DNA of 7,436 nucleotides from Solobacterium sp. UBA1761. Its GTDB lineage: Bacteria; Bacillota_I; Bacilli_A; Erysipelotrichales; Erysipelotrichaceae. The stretch lies in assembly GCA_002315565.1 (NCBI GenBank), contig DCHD01000045.1:5762-13197 (forward strand), written 5' to 3'. This document shows, one piece after another, positions 1 to 5,318 of the stretch (position 1 is its first letter; every line of letters begins with the position of its first letter). The position numbers were made by a program, and so were the translations under genes. The notes under the pieces are model-generated. The model was not told the origin of the DNA and did not search any database. It was given only the letters and a program-made list of their open reading frames with translations.

Positions 1-661
1 CACCTTCATCACCATTACATACGATATATTTGTCTCCATCACCAGGAGCAGCGAAACTCCACTTTCTTCCTGTAGGGAAACCGGCACCGCCTCTGCCTCT
101 TAAACCAGAGTCAAGTACTTCCTTAATAGTAGCTTCTCTACCCATCTTTAAAGCTTTAGCTAAGCCCTGGAATGCACCAGCGCCTAATGCTTCGTCTAAT
201 TCTTCTGGGTCGATAGCACCACAGCCGTGTAAAGCAACTCTTACCTGCTTCTTGTAGAAGTCGATTTCATCCTGCTTTGCAACTTTCTGCTGAGTCTTTG
301 GATCGATGTAAAGTAATCTTTCAACAACTTCACCACCGATGATATCCTTTTCGATGATTTCTTCAACATCTTCAATCTTTACCATTCTGTAAAGAGTGTC
401 TTCTGGGAAAATCTTGCAGAAAGGTCCCTGTGAACAGAAACCGAAACAGCCAACCTGGTTAACTGTTACTTTGTCGTCTAAACCTTTTTCTTTGATGATA
501 GCTGCAAACTTTTCTCTGATTGCTGCAGAATCTGATGACAGACATCCTGTACCGCCACAGAATACAACATGACGCTTACCGTCTGAACCATCATACTTTT
601 CTTTAAGATTGGAAGTACAAGCGCACTGCTTCTTTTCTAAATCTTCAAATGTCTTAATCAT
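1..661 (-). CDS. nuoF: NuoF-like (HydB/HndC-type) subunit of bifurcating [FeFe]-hydrogenase, 3' part outside window
   Basis: Partial gene: the first 220 residues are present and the reading frame runs off the left edge. Such subunits carry FMN and Fe-S clusters and pass electrons between NAD(P)H and the hydrogenase catalytic subunit in the cytoplasm. The N-terminal ~100 residues form a thioredoxin-like [2Fe-2S] domain with Cys35, Cys40, Cys72 and Cys76 in the C-x4-C...C-x3-C pattern. Extra cysteines lie at 13, 15 and 82. The NuoF core follows, with the glycine-rich NADH-binding motif GRGGAGFPTG at 189-198 and the start of the FMN-binding motif CNGDEG at 215-220. The ATG overlaps the upstream stop codon by one base (TAATG), and a GGGAGG ribosome site lies inside the upstream gene at 671-676, so translation is probably coupled. 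A NuoF of another NADH-linked complex, such as a formate dehydrogenase, is possible. The nearby TM1266-type gene favours hydrogenase. Confidence 0.93.
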   Translation of the reverse strand, partial: MIKTFEDLEKKQCACTSNLKEKYDGSDGKRHVVFCGGTGCLSSDSAAIREKFAAIIKEKGLDDKVTVNQVGCFGFCSQGPFCKIFPEDTLYRMVKIEDVEEIIEKDIIGGEVVERLLYIDPKTQQKVAKQDEIDFYKKQVRVALHGCGAIDPEELDEALGAGAFQGLAKALKMGREATIKEVLDSGLRGRGGAGFPTGRKWSFAAPGDGDKYIVCNGDEG

Positions 662-1143
662 TAGTTAGCGCCTCCCTTTAATTCATTGATGATACCCTGT
701 ACCTGGTCAACTGATACTTTAGGATAAACCTTACCGTTGATTGATACAGCTGGTGCAATACCACATGCGCCTAAGCATCTTAATGCGTCAAGAGTAAATA
801 GACCATCTTTAGTAGTTTCTCCGGCTTTAATGCCAAGAATCTCTGAGAATTTGTCAATTACCTGCTGAGCGCCTTTAACGTAACATGCTGTACCTAAACA
901 ACAGCCGATTACGTATTTTCCCTTTGGTTGCAAAGAGAAGAATGAATAGAATGTTACTACTCCGTAGATTTCTGCTACCGGAATGCCAGTCTTGTCTGAA
1001 ACCAGTTCCTGAACCTCTAGTGGAATATAGCCATATTCCTTCTGGATGTCACTAAGGATCATCATTAGAGGTGTCTTTTCATCTTTATATCTTTCGATGA
1101 TAGATACAATCTGAGCTTCAGCTTTACTGTTTAAACGAGCCAT
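661..1143 (-). CDS. nuoE: NuoE-like (HydC/HndA-type) [2Fe-2S] subunit of bifurcating hydrogenase
   Basis: A 160-residue thioredoxin-like ferredoxin subunit, which is the normal length for NuoE/HydC proteins. In these complexes it holds one [2Fe-2S] cluster and works beside the flavin-bearing NuoF-like subunit. The N-terminal ~70 residues form the helical part typical of the family, including the GIPVAEIYGVVTFYSFF stretch at 53-69. The cluster ligands are Cys82 and Cys87 (C-x4-C, in GCCLGTAC) and Cys123 and Cys127 (CLGAC); Cys81 is an additional neighbour. The ATG is preceded at 8 bases by AGGAGG (plus-strand 1151-1156), so the start is secure. It is the first gene of the hydrogenase operon, driven by the promoter at 1194-1222, and its stop overlaps the start of the NuoF-like gene. 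The catalytic HydA is expected further along the operon, outside the window. Confidence 0.95.
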   Translation of the reverse strand: MARLNSKAEAQIVSIIERYKDEKTPLMMILSDIQKEYGYIPLEVQELVSDKTGIPVAEIYGVVTFYSFFSLQPKGKYVIGCCLGTACYVKGAQQVIDKFSEILGIKAGETTKDGLFTLDALRCLGACGIAPAVSINGKVYPKVSVDQVQGIINELKGGAN

Positions 1144-1162
1144 TTTGTTATCCTCCTAATAC

Positions 1163-1181
1163 GTGACGATAAACACGCCAC
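1163..1181 (-). promoter_or_regulatory. Small hairpin in the hydrogenase 5' leader
   Basis: On the minus strand, GTGGCG (1181-1176) can pair with CGTCAC (1168-1163) across a 7-base loop, with one G-U pair. It lies between the predicted transcription start (~1187) and the ribosome site at 1151-1156. The stem is short, so it may have no function. Confidence 0.3.
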
Positions 1182-1193
1182 AATAACGACAAT

Positions 1194-1222
1194 ATTATAC
1201 AATTTTCAAGGTTCGCTTACAA
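1194..1222 (-). promoter_or_regulatory. Sigma-A-type promoter of the hydrogenase operon
   Basis: On the minus strand, the -35 box TTGTAA (1217-1222) and a perfect -10 box TATAAT (1194-1199) are separated by exactly 17 bases. Transcription should start near 1187, giving a leader of about 44 bases before the NuoE-like ATG. The promoter lies just downstream of the terminator of the transporter operon, so the hydrogenase genes form their own transcription unit. A perfect 7-bp inverted repeat (1225-1245) touches the upstream edge of the -35 box and could be an operator. Confidence 0.85.
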
Positions 1223-1224
1223 TG

Positions 1225-1245
1225 TGATTTTCATGTAAAAAATCA
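1225..1245. repeat. Perfect 7-bp inverted repeat upstream of the hydrogenase -35 box
   Basis: TGATTTT (1225-1231) and AAAATCA (1239-1245) are exact reverse complements separated by 7 bases. The repeat sits 2 bases upstream of the -35 box, between it and the T-tract of the upstream terminator, a typical place for an activator or a blocking repressor. It does not match the Rex half-site pattern known to me. In AT-rich DNA such a dyad may arise by chance, and no second copy was seen at the other promoters in the window. Confidence 0.4.
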
Positions 1246-1246
1246 T

Positions 1247-1270
1247 AAAAAAGAGGTATTTTTATACCTC
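1247..1270 (-). terminator. Intrinsic terminator of the regulator/ABC-transporter operon
   Basis: Seven bases after the ATPase stop codon the minus strand has a perfect 7-bp stem, GAGGTAT (1270-1264) with ATACCTC (1259-1253), a 4-base loop and six T residues (1252-1247). A run of six T on the plus strand at 1273-1278 makes it potentially bidirectional, although no plus-strand gene ends here. Confidence 0.85.
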
Positions 1271-1276
1271 CATTTT

Positions 1277-1822
1277 TTAAAACTTAATGAGTTTTGCATT
1301 TAGCCTTTTAACTTCCTCAGGTGAATGAGTTGTAATGATTACCGGTATATCAAGCGAAAGAATCAGTGAGTATACTTTTTCCATATTTTCTTCATCAATT
1401 CCTTTGAAAGGTTCATCCATCAGAAGCATATCTCCGCCATAGGCAATAGCCCTTGCGATAGCTGCTCTTCTTTTCATTCCCCCACTGAGTTCATCAATCT
1501 TTGAATTGATCTTTTCTTCCAGACCAAGAGAAGTCAGTATACGCTTTGAATCATCTTTATTTTCATTTACAGCCATGACATTCTCAAGAACACTCAGTTC
1601 CTTAAAAAGTCTGTCTTCCTGAAAACACATTGAAGGTTTATCAGGACCATTTACAATTGTTCCTTTATCAGCTTTGATAAGACCGGCAATATACCTTAAA
1701 AGTGTAGTTTTGCCACCACCGTTTTTTGACATGATGCAGGTTATTCCTTTACCTGTTTCCATACTGAAATCTTCAAGTACGATATTGTCTTCATATGATA
1801 AAGTCAGATCAGTTATTTTCAT
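1277..1822 (-). CDS. ABC transporter ATP-binding protein (nitrate/sulfonate/taurine importer type)
   Basis: A 181-residue cytoplasmic ATPase that would power the importer formed with the two preceding gene products. All nucleotide-binding motifs are present: Walker A SKNGGGKTT (32-40), Q-loop Gln68, signature LSGGM (112-116), Walker B DMLLMDE (131-137, catalytic Glu137), D-loop GIDE (141-144) and H-loop His166. It is shorter than the usual 240-260 residues of SsuB/TauB proteins; it ends soon after the H-loop and lacks the C-terminal helical extension, so it is a compact but apparently complete core. The ATG at 1822 was chosen because a GGGG-rich ribosome site lies 8 bases upstream. A GTG three codons earlier (1831) lacks room for one. 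It overlaps the permease gene by 14 bases and is the last gene before the terminator. The substrate cannot be read from this subunit. Confidence 0.92.
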   Translation of the reverse strand: MKITDLTLSYEDNIVLEDFSMETGKGITCIMSKNGGGKTTLLRYIAGLIKADKGTIVNGPDKPSMCFQEDRLFKELSVLENVMAVNENKDDSKRILTSLGLEEKINSKIDELSGGMKRRAAIARAIAYGGDMLLMDEPFKGIDEENMEKVYSLILSLDIPVIITTHSPEEVKRLNAKLIKF

Positions 1823-2555
1823 CTTTACCACCCCTCTCTATCAGATATTCAAACAGTTTCTCCAGAAGATAGCTCAGAAGAATAACTACAGCTGTCCAGG
1901 CAAAAAGATCAGCTGTTTCAAGATACAGTTTTGAATAATACATCTCAGAACCGATTGCCTTAAGCGGAAGAGCGATTACTTCAGCAGCAATTCCTGATTT
2001 CCATGCCAGTCCAAGAGCTGTTAAAGCAGCACTCAGGAAATATGGTTTTACAGAAGGAATATAGATATACCTGAGCATTTTCTTCTTTGTGAATCTGAAG
2101 AGCTTTCCAACTTCTACAAGCTTTGAATCAGTTTCTTCAATTCCTTTTACAACATTCTGGAATATCACCGGCATAACCATCAGGCCTGAAATAACAACCG
2201 GAACATTTGAGATACCTGTCCATAACATAATAAGAATGATGAAAGATGTAACCGGAGTACTTCTGATGATTCTGATGAACGGTGTAATAATCGCATCCGA
2301 CACAAACCACTTCTTCTTCATTATGGCAAGCATTACTGCAACAAAAGTTCCTGAGATAAATCCTGTCATAATCCTTAAAAGTGATGCAAGACACTTGATC
2401 CAGACATCTTTGGTTATAACCAGTTCAATCAGACGCCTTAATACTTTGAATGGGGAAGGCAGAATCAACTCTTTTCCAATAAGAAAACTGATGACTGTCC
2501 ATAGGCCAATCCAGAATACTATGGCAATAAGTGTTTTAAGGTATTTATTTTTCAT
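1809..2555 (-). CDS. ABC transporter permease (SsuC/TauC/ThiX-like, BPD_transp_1 family)
   Basis: A 248-residue inner-membrane permease with about six hydrophobic segments (roughly 8-26, 60-79, 102-115, 118-135, 172-186, 218-236). The cytoplasmic EAA-type coupling loop is visible as AWKSGIAAEVIALP at 184-197, with the AAE core at 190-192. This resembles the TauC/SsuC subfamily, which imports small organic anions or thiamine precursors. The start is uncertain. The ATG at 2555 gives a short, basic cytoplasmic N-terminus typical of the family and overlaps the substrate-binding protein gene by 11 bases. An in-frame ATG at 2576 would add seven residues. Neither has a strong ribosome site, suggesting translational coupling to the upstream gene. 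The 3' end overlaps the ATPase start. It is presumably a homodimer, since only one permease gene is present. Confidence 0.92.
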   Translation of the reverse strand: MKNKYLKTLIAIVFWIGLWTVISFLIGKELILPSPFKVLRRLIELVITKDVWIKCLASLLRIMTGFISGTFVAVMLAIMKKKWFVSDAIITPFIRIIRSTPVTSFIILIMLWTGISNVPVVISGLMVMPVIFQNVVKGIEETDSKLVEVGKLFRFTKKKMLRYIYIPSVKPYFLSAALTALGLAWKSGIAAEVIALPLKAIGSEMYYSKLYLETADLFAWTAVVILLSYLLEKLFEYLIERGGKDENN

Positions 2556-3483
2556 AGCTGTAATAGAAATCATCATCAGGCATTTTACCGCCTACTGATT
2601 TTTCATCTGCAGTGTACAGTACTTCAAGGTATCCTTCAAGCACATCCTTTATTTCTTTGTTTCTTATAAATGTTAAACCGGCATAAGGTATACACAGTTC
2701 ACCGATCTTCGCATTTGGCGTAATACCTGCTTCAAAAATCATTTCTCCTGCTTCTGGAGGATTGTTTCTTACATAATCAACCGATTCTTCATAACGGTCA
2801 AGGAAGAGTTCAATTTCTTCTTTATGGTTTTCAATAAAGCCTTTTCTTGAAACCAGACAACCCATTGTCAGAAGTGAACCATCATCAGTTACCTTTTCGT
2901 ACTCTTTACTTAAATCAAGCACGGCTTTAACATCACTGTTTTTCATCATGACTGTAGTACATGCCGGAACAGGAAGCATACATATTTCAGCCTGGCCCGA
3001 TGCCATCAGCGTCACTATTTCGCTTGCATCCTTGAATTCAAGATTTGCCTCAACATCATTTTTTTCAAGAATATATCTTAAAACAAACTCGGGATTGGCA
3101 CCCTGCCCATTACAGAGAATCGTCTTTCCTTTGAGATCATTAACCGACTTAATACTTTCGCCGTTTTCCAGAATATATAGCACACCAAGACAGTTTAATG
3201 CGATAACTTCCAGATCACCATTCAGTTTATTATAAAGATTAGAAGCAAGGTTAGTCGGAAGTGCCGCAATGTCTAAGTCACCATTGACAACCCTTGAAAC
3301 CATATCATTTGATTCGGCATACATTTCAATTGAATAGTCTTCATATTCATGAGATATCAGTTCAACCGCTCCGATACCTGTAGGTCCTTTAAATACACCG
3401 ATGTTTAATACTTCTTTTTCTTTTTTTTCTGATGCGCATCCAGCAAGCAGCAGCACCATTAATAAGACAACAATCTTTTTCAT
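2545..3483 (-). CDS. Substrate-binding lipoprotein of an ABC importer (NMT1/SsuA-like)
   Basis: A 312-residue secreted lipoprotein. It has a basic N-terminus, a hydrophobic run and the lipobox LLAGC (12-16), so Cys16 should be lipidated and the protein anchored outside the membrane. After a short charged linker comes a periplasmic-binding-protein fold of the NMT1/SsuA/NrtA kind, with the ligand-loop segments FKGPTGIG (31-38) and ALPTNLASNLYN (74-85). The C-terminus carries an acidic-aromatic motif, PDDDFYY (302-308), after SVGG, which I recall from anaerobic Firmicute homologues of unknown substrate. GAAGG lies 7 bases before the ATG, and the upstream regulator stop codon is only 2 bases away. 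The ligand is unknown. Family members bind sulfonates, taurine, nitrate or the pyrimidine moiety of thiamine, and none of these is supported over the others here. Confidence 0.92.
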   Translation of the reverse strand: MKKIVVLLMVLLLAGCASEKKEKEVLNIGVFKGPTGIGAVELISHEYEDYSIEMYAESNDMVSRVVNGDLDIAALPTNLASNLYNKLNGDLEVIALNCLGVLYILENGESIKSVNDLKGKTILCNGQGANPEFVLRYILEKNDVEANLEFKDASEIVTLMASGQAEICMLPVPACTTVMMKNSDVKAVLDLSKEYEKVTDDGSLLTMGCLVSRKGFIENHKEEIELFLDRYEESVDYVRNNPPEAGEMIFEAGITPNAKIGELCIPYAGLTFIRNKEIKDVLEGYLEVLYTADEKSVGGKMPDDDFYYSYEK

Positions 3484-3485
3484 TT

Positions 3486-3728
3486 CTATACCTTCGAATA
3501 ATTAGTCTTGGCTGATACGCCTTTTAGCTTGCCAATCTTTCCTGTCAGAGTATTAATTGCATCTTCAGGAGCATCAACTGCAATTGAAATAATATTGATG
3601 TTTTTGGTTTTGTAAGGGATGCCCATTCTCCCTATTACATAATCACGATAGTCAAACAGGATTCTGTTGACTTCTTCAATTGAAGAAATATCTTCAATGA
3701 TAATTGAAATAACTGCTACTCTTGTCAT
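3486..3728 (-). CDS. TM1266-family putative iron-only hydrogenase system regulator
   Basis: An 80-residue soluble protein that I recognise as the TM1266 type (TIGR03959, ACT/NikR-C-like fold). It has a beta strand RVAVISIII (3-11), the family hallmark YVIGRMGIPY (30-39), NIISIAVDAPEDAINTLTGKIGKL (45-68, broken here only by residue count) and a C-terminal GVSAKTNYSK. The family occurs in genomes that encode the HydE/HydF/HydG maturases and is presumed to regulate or sense hydrogenase status, although its mechanism is unproven. No DNA-binding domain is visible. The ATG at 3728 is preceded by AAAGGA at 5 bases and was preferred over a TTG at 3749 that would add seven residues. It is the first gene of the transporter operon, 2 bases ahead of the binding-protein gene, linking the importer to hydrogenase biology. 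Confidence 0.88.
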   Translation of the reverse strand: MTRVAVISIIIEDISSIEEVNRILFDYRDYVIGRMGIPYKTKNINIISIAVDAPEDAINTLTGKIGKLKGVSAKTNYSKV

Positions 3729-3751
3729 GTTTTTCCTTTCTGCAAACAAAA

Positions 3752-3774
3752 AGTCTGCATATGAAATACAGACT
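3752..3774 (-). terminator. Hairpin with short T-tract in the leader of the TM1266-type gene
   Basis: On the minus strand AGTCTG (3774-3769) pairs perfectly with CAGACT (3757-3752) across an 11-base loop and is followed by TTTT G TTT. It ends just before the ribosome site of the regulator gene. It could be a weak terminator for the small membrane-protein gene upstream or an attenuator in the operon's own leader. The 6-bp stem and large loop make termination inefficient at best. Confidence 0.4.
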
Positions 3775-3798
3775 CAAAAACAAGAAAAAGAATTTCTT

Positions 3799-3826
3799 AA
3801 TTTATTATGTCCGTCTTTCACTTCAA
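3799..3826 (-). promoter_or_regulatory. Candidate promoter of the regulator/transporter operon
   Basis: On the minus strand TTGAAG (3821-3826) and TAAATT (3799-3804) are 16 bases apart. The overlapping TAATAA (3802-3807) is an alternative -10 with suboptimal spacing. It is the best sigma-A match in the 127-base gap before the regulator gene. Transcription would start near 3792, leaving a ~64-base leader that includes the hairpin at 3752-3774. Read-through from the upstream membrane-protein gene is an alternative. Confidence 0.4.
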
Positions 3827-3855
3827 TAGTTATTTAGGTGTCAGAATCAGAATTT

Positions 3856-4086
3856 TTACTTGGAAATCTTACGTGCCAGCCAGATGACAACACATGCTCC
3901 GACAACCCCTGAAATAAGGCTGCCGATCAGACCATTGGCATTGAAGCCTATCAGTCCGAAAAGGAAATCACCAACTGCACCACCAGCCATACCCAACAGG
4001 ATATTGATATACCAAGGTTTTCTGGTGTTCATGAATTTGCCGGCAAGAAAACCGACAATCGCACTGAATATTAATGCAAGAATCAT
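3856..4086 (-). CDS. GlsB/YeaQ/YmgE-family small stress membrane protein
   Basis: A 76-residue, almost entirely hydrophobic protein with three predicted membrane helices (about 1-17, 26-46, 50-71) and a basic C-terminus (RKISK). The small-residue pattern LLGMAGGAVGDFLFGLIG (30-47) and the repeated glycines of GSLISGVVGA (55-64) are typical of the 'transglycosylase-associated' GlsB/YeaQ family, whose members are stress-induced membrane proteins of unclear biochemistry; the enzymatic name is historical. Length is normal for the family. GGAGG lies 6 bases before the ATG. It has its own TATAAT at 4113-4118 and is divergent from the DUF362 gene. No clear terminator lies immediately downstream, so some transcripts may read into the regulator/transporter operon. 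Confidence 0.88.
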   Translation of the reverse strand: MILALIFSAIVGFLAGKFMNTRKPWYINILLGMAGGAVGDFLFGLIGFNANGLIGSLISGVVGACVVIWLARKISK

Positions 4087-4112
4087 AACCTACCTCCGCT
4101 TAATACACCACT

Positions 4113-4118
4113 ATTATA
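4113..4118 (-). promoter_or_regulatory. -10 box of the small membrane-protein gene
   Basis: A perfect TATAAT on the minus strand places the transcription start near 4106, about 20 bases before the ATG and just upstream of its GGAGG site. No good -35 box lies at 16-18 bases, which suggests activator dependence or an alternative sigma contribution. A loose dyad (AATCA at 4125-4129, TGATT at 4138-4142) lies between this and the opposite-facing promoter. Confidence 0.6.
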
Positions 4119-4157
4119 AAACACAATCAAAATTAAGTGATTAAATATACTTTCTTG

Positions 4158-4163
4158 TATAAT
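4158..4163 (+). promoter_or_regulatory. -10 box of the DUF362 gene, positioned for a leaderless transcript
   Basis: A perfect TATAAT lies six bases before the ATG at 4170, occupying exactly -12 to -7 if the A of the ATG is +1. There is no ribosome binding sequence between it and the start codon. The -35 region around 4133-4140 (TTAAGTGA) matches poorly. Confidence 0.65.
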
Positions 4164-4169
4164 TTAAGT

Positions 4170-5318
4170 ATGTCAAAAAGAAGCAAGGTTGCGGTTGTAT
4201 ACTGTGATTCATACCGCAAAGAACAGGTCTATAAAGCCGTAAAATCAGGACTTGAAGCAATCGGTGGTATTGACTCTTTTGTTAAGCCGAATGAAAAGAT
4301 TCTTGTTAAACCTAACTTCCTTTATCCAAGTGAAACAGAACGCAATATAACTACCAACCCATCAGTAATTGAAGCGGTATTAAGAATACTGAGCGAGAAT
4401 AAATATGCCAATGTCAAAATCGGTGATTCCTGCGCCAATGGTTCAGGACAGTCTGCTCTTTTAAAACTTGGACTGAATGAAGATAAACTCTATGGTGCAA
4501 TGGTGGCGCCAATGAATGAAGAAGTCTGCATCAAAGTAAATGAAGGCAGCATTGCCAAAAGACTCTTCATAACCAAAGACGCCTATGAAGCAGATGCCAT
4601 CATCGGTATCTCCAAGATGAAGACTCACATGTTGGAAAGAATTACCGGCGCCGTAAAGAACATGTACGGACTTATCTGCGGATTCCGTAAAGCCCAGAGT
4701 CATGTCGAATACAGAACAGCCAGTGATTTTGCCAGAATGCTCTGTGACATTCACAAATCAACCCATCAGCGTCTTCATATTATGGATGGCATAACCGCCA
4801 TGGAAGGAAACGGTCCGGCAAGCGGCGAACCGGTAAACATGAATGTTATTCTCATGTCATCCGACCCGATTGCCCTTGATACAGTATTTGCAAGACTAAT
4901 TAACCTGAAACCTGAACTCGTTCCTACAATCGTCCACGGAAATGTTCTAGGTCTAGGAAACAGTGACTTTGACAAAATAGACATCATTCTTGTAAAAGAC
5001 TTAAAGGCGGAACCTGTAACCATCACAAAACTGTTCAGAGAATACGGCAAAGCAGATTTTGATGTACAGCGTGAAAAAGACAGATTCAACGTACTGCAGC
5101 TTTGGTCACATCTCAATGGCGGTACAGCAAGACCATATATTGATACTGAGAAGTGCATCAAATGCGGTGTCTGCGTGTCACACTGCCCGGTTGACGGAAA
5201 AGCCGTACAATTTAAAAACGGAAAGGATAACCCTCCCGTTTATAACTATAAGAAATGTATCCGCTGCTACTGTTGTCAGGAACTTTGTCCTCAGCATGCT
5301 ATATCAGTAAAAAGATAA
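4170..5318 (+). CDS. DUF362 domain protein with C-terminal two-[4Fe-4S] ferredoxin domain
   Basis: A cytoplasmic iron-sulfur protein of 382 residues with no signal peptide. Residues ~5-290 form the DUF362 domain, with typical segments ILVKPNFL, ADAIIGISKMKTH, GAVKNMYGL and SDPIALD. The C-terminal ~55 residues are a ferredoxin-like module with two [4Fe-4S] motifs: Cys329, 332, 335 and 339 (CIKCGVCVSHCP), and Cys363, 366, 369 and 373 (CIRCYCCQELCP), with an extra Cys368. The biochemical role of the family is not established; the architecture suggests electron transfer to a reaction in the DUF362 domain. The start at ATG 4170 was chosen because an in-frame GTG at 4137 would place the TATAAT inside the coding sequence and matches nothing in the family. 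It is the only plus-strand gene, stands alone, and overlaps the convergent membrane-protein gene by 20 bases. Confidence 0.92.
   Translation: MSKRSKVAVVYCDSYRKEQVYKAVKSGLEAIGGIDSFVKPNEKILVKPNFLYPSETERNITTNPSVIEAVLRILSENKYANVKIGDSCANGSGQSALLKLGLNEDKLYGAMVAPMNEEVCIKVNEGSIAKRLFITKDAYEADAIIGISKMKTHMLERITGAVKNMYGLICGFRKAQSHVEYRTASDFARMLCDIHKSTHQRLHIMDGITAMEGNGPASGEPVNMNVILMSSDPIALDTVFARLINLKPELVPTIVHGNVLGLGNSDFDKIDIILVKDLKAEPVTITKLFREYGKADFDVQREKDRFNVLQLWSHLNGGTARPYIDTEKCIKCGVCVSHCPVDGKAVQFKNGKDNPPVYNYKKCIRCYCCQELCPQHAISVKR

Noticed and set aside
30..257. Plus-strand frame of 75 codons opposite the NuoF-like gene
   Set aside because: It lies opposite the conserved NADH-binding region; the proline- and serine-rich translation is a shadow.
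1200..1222. Rex redox-repressor site in the hydrogenase promoter (TTGTAA... on the minus strand)
   Set aside because: Only one half resembles a Rex half-site; the matching inverted half is missing.
2089..2598. Long plus-strand reading frame (169 codons) antisense to the permease gene
   Set aside because: It is the shadow of a well-supported membrane-protein gene, has no ribosome site or promoter, and its translation shows no domain.
3860..4144. Plus-strand frame of 94 codons opposite the GlsB/YeaQ-type gene
   Set aside because: Shadow of a recognised small membrane protein; the frame also crosses the divergent promoters.
4137..4169. Upstream GTG start adding 11 residues to the DUF362 protein
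   Set aside because: The extension contains the TATAAT box, has no ribosome site, and the extra residues do not resemble the family N-terminus.
4461..4754. Minus-strand frame of 97 codons inside the DUF362 gene
   Set aside because: Same reason: opposite strand of conserved coding sequence, and no start signals.
4775..5161. Minus-strand frame of 128 codons inside the DUF362 gene
   Set aside because: Antisense to a recognised conserved domain; serine- and threonine-rich random-looking translation with no ribosome site.
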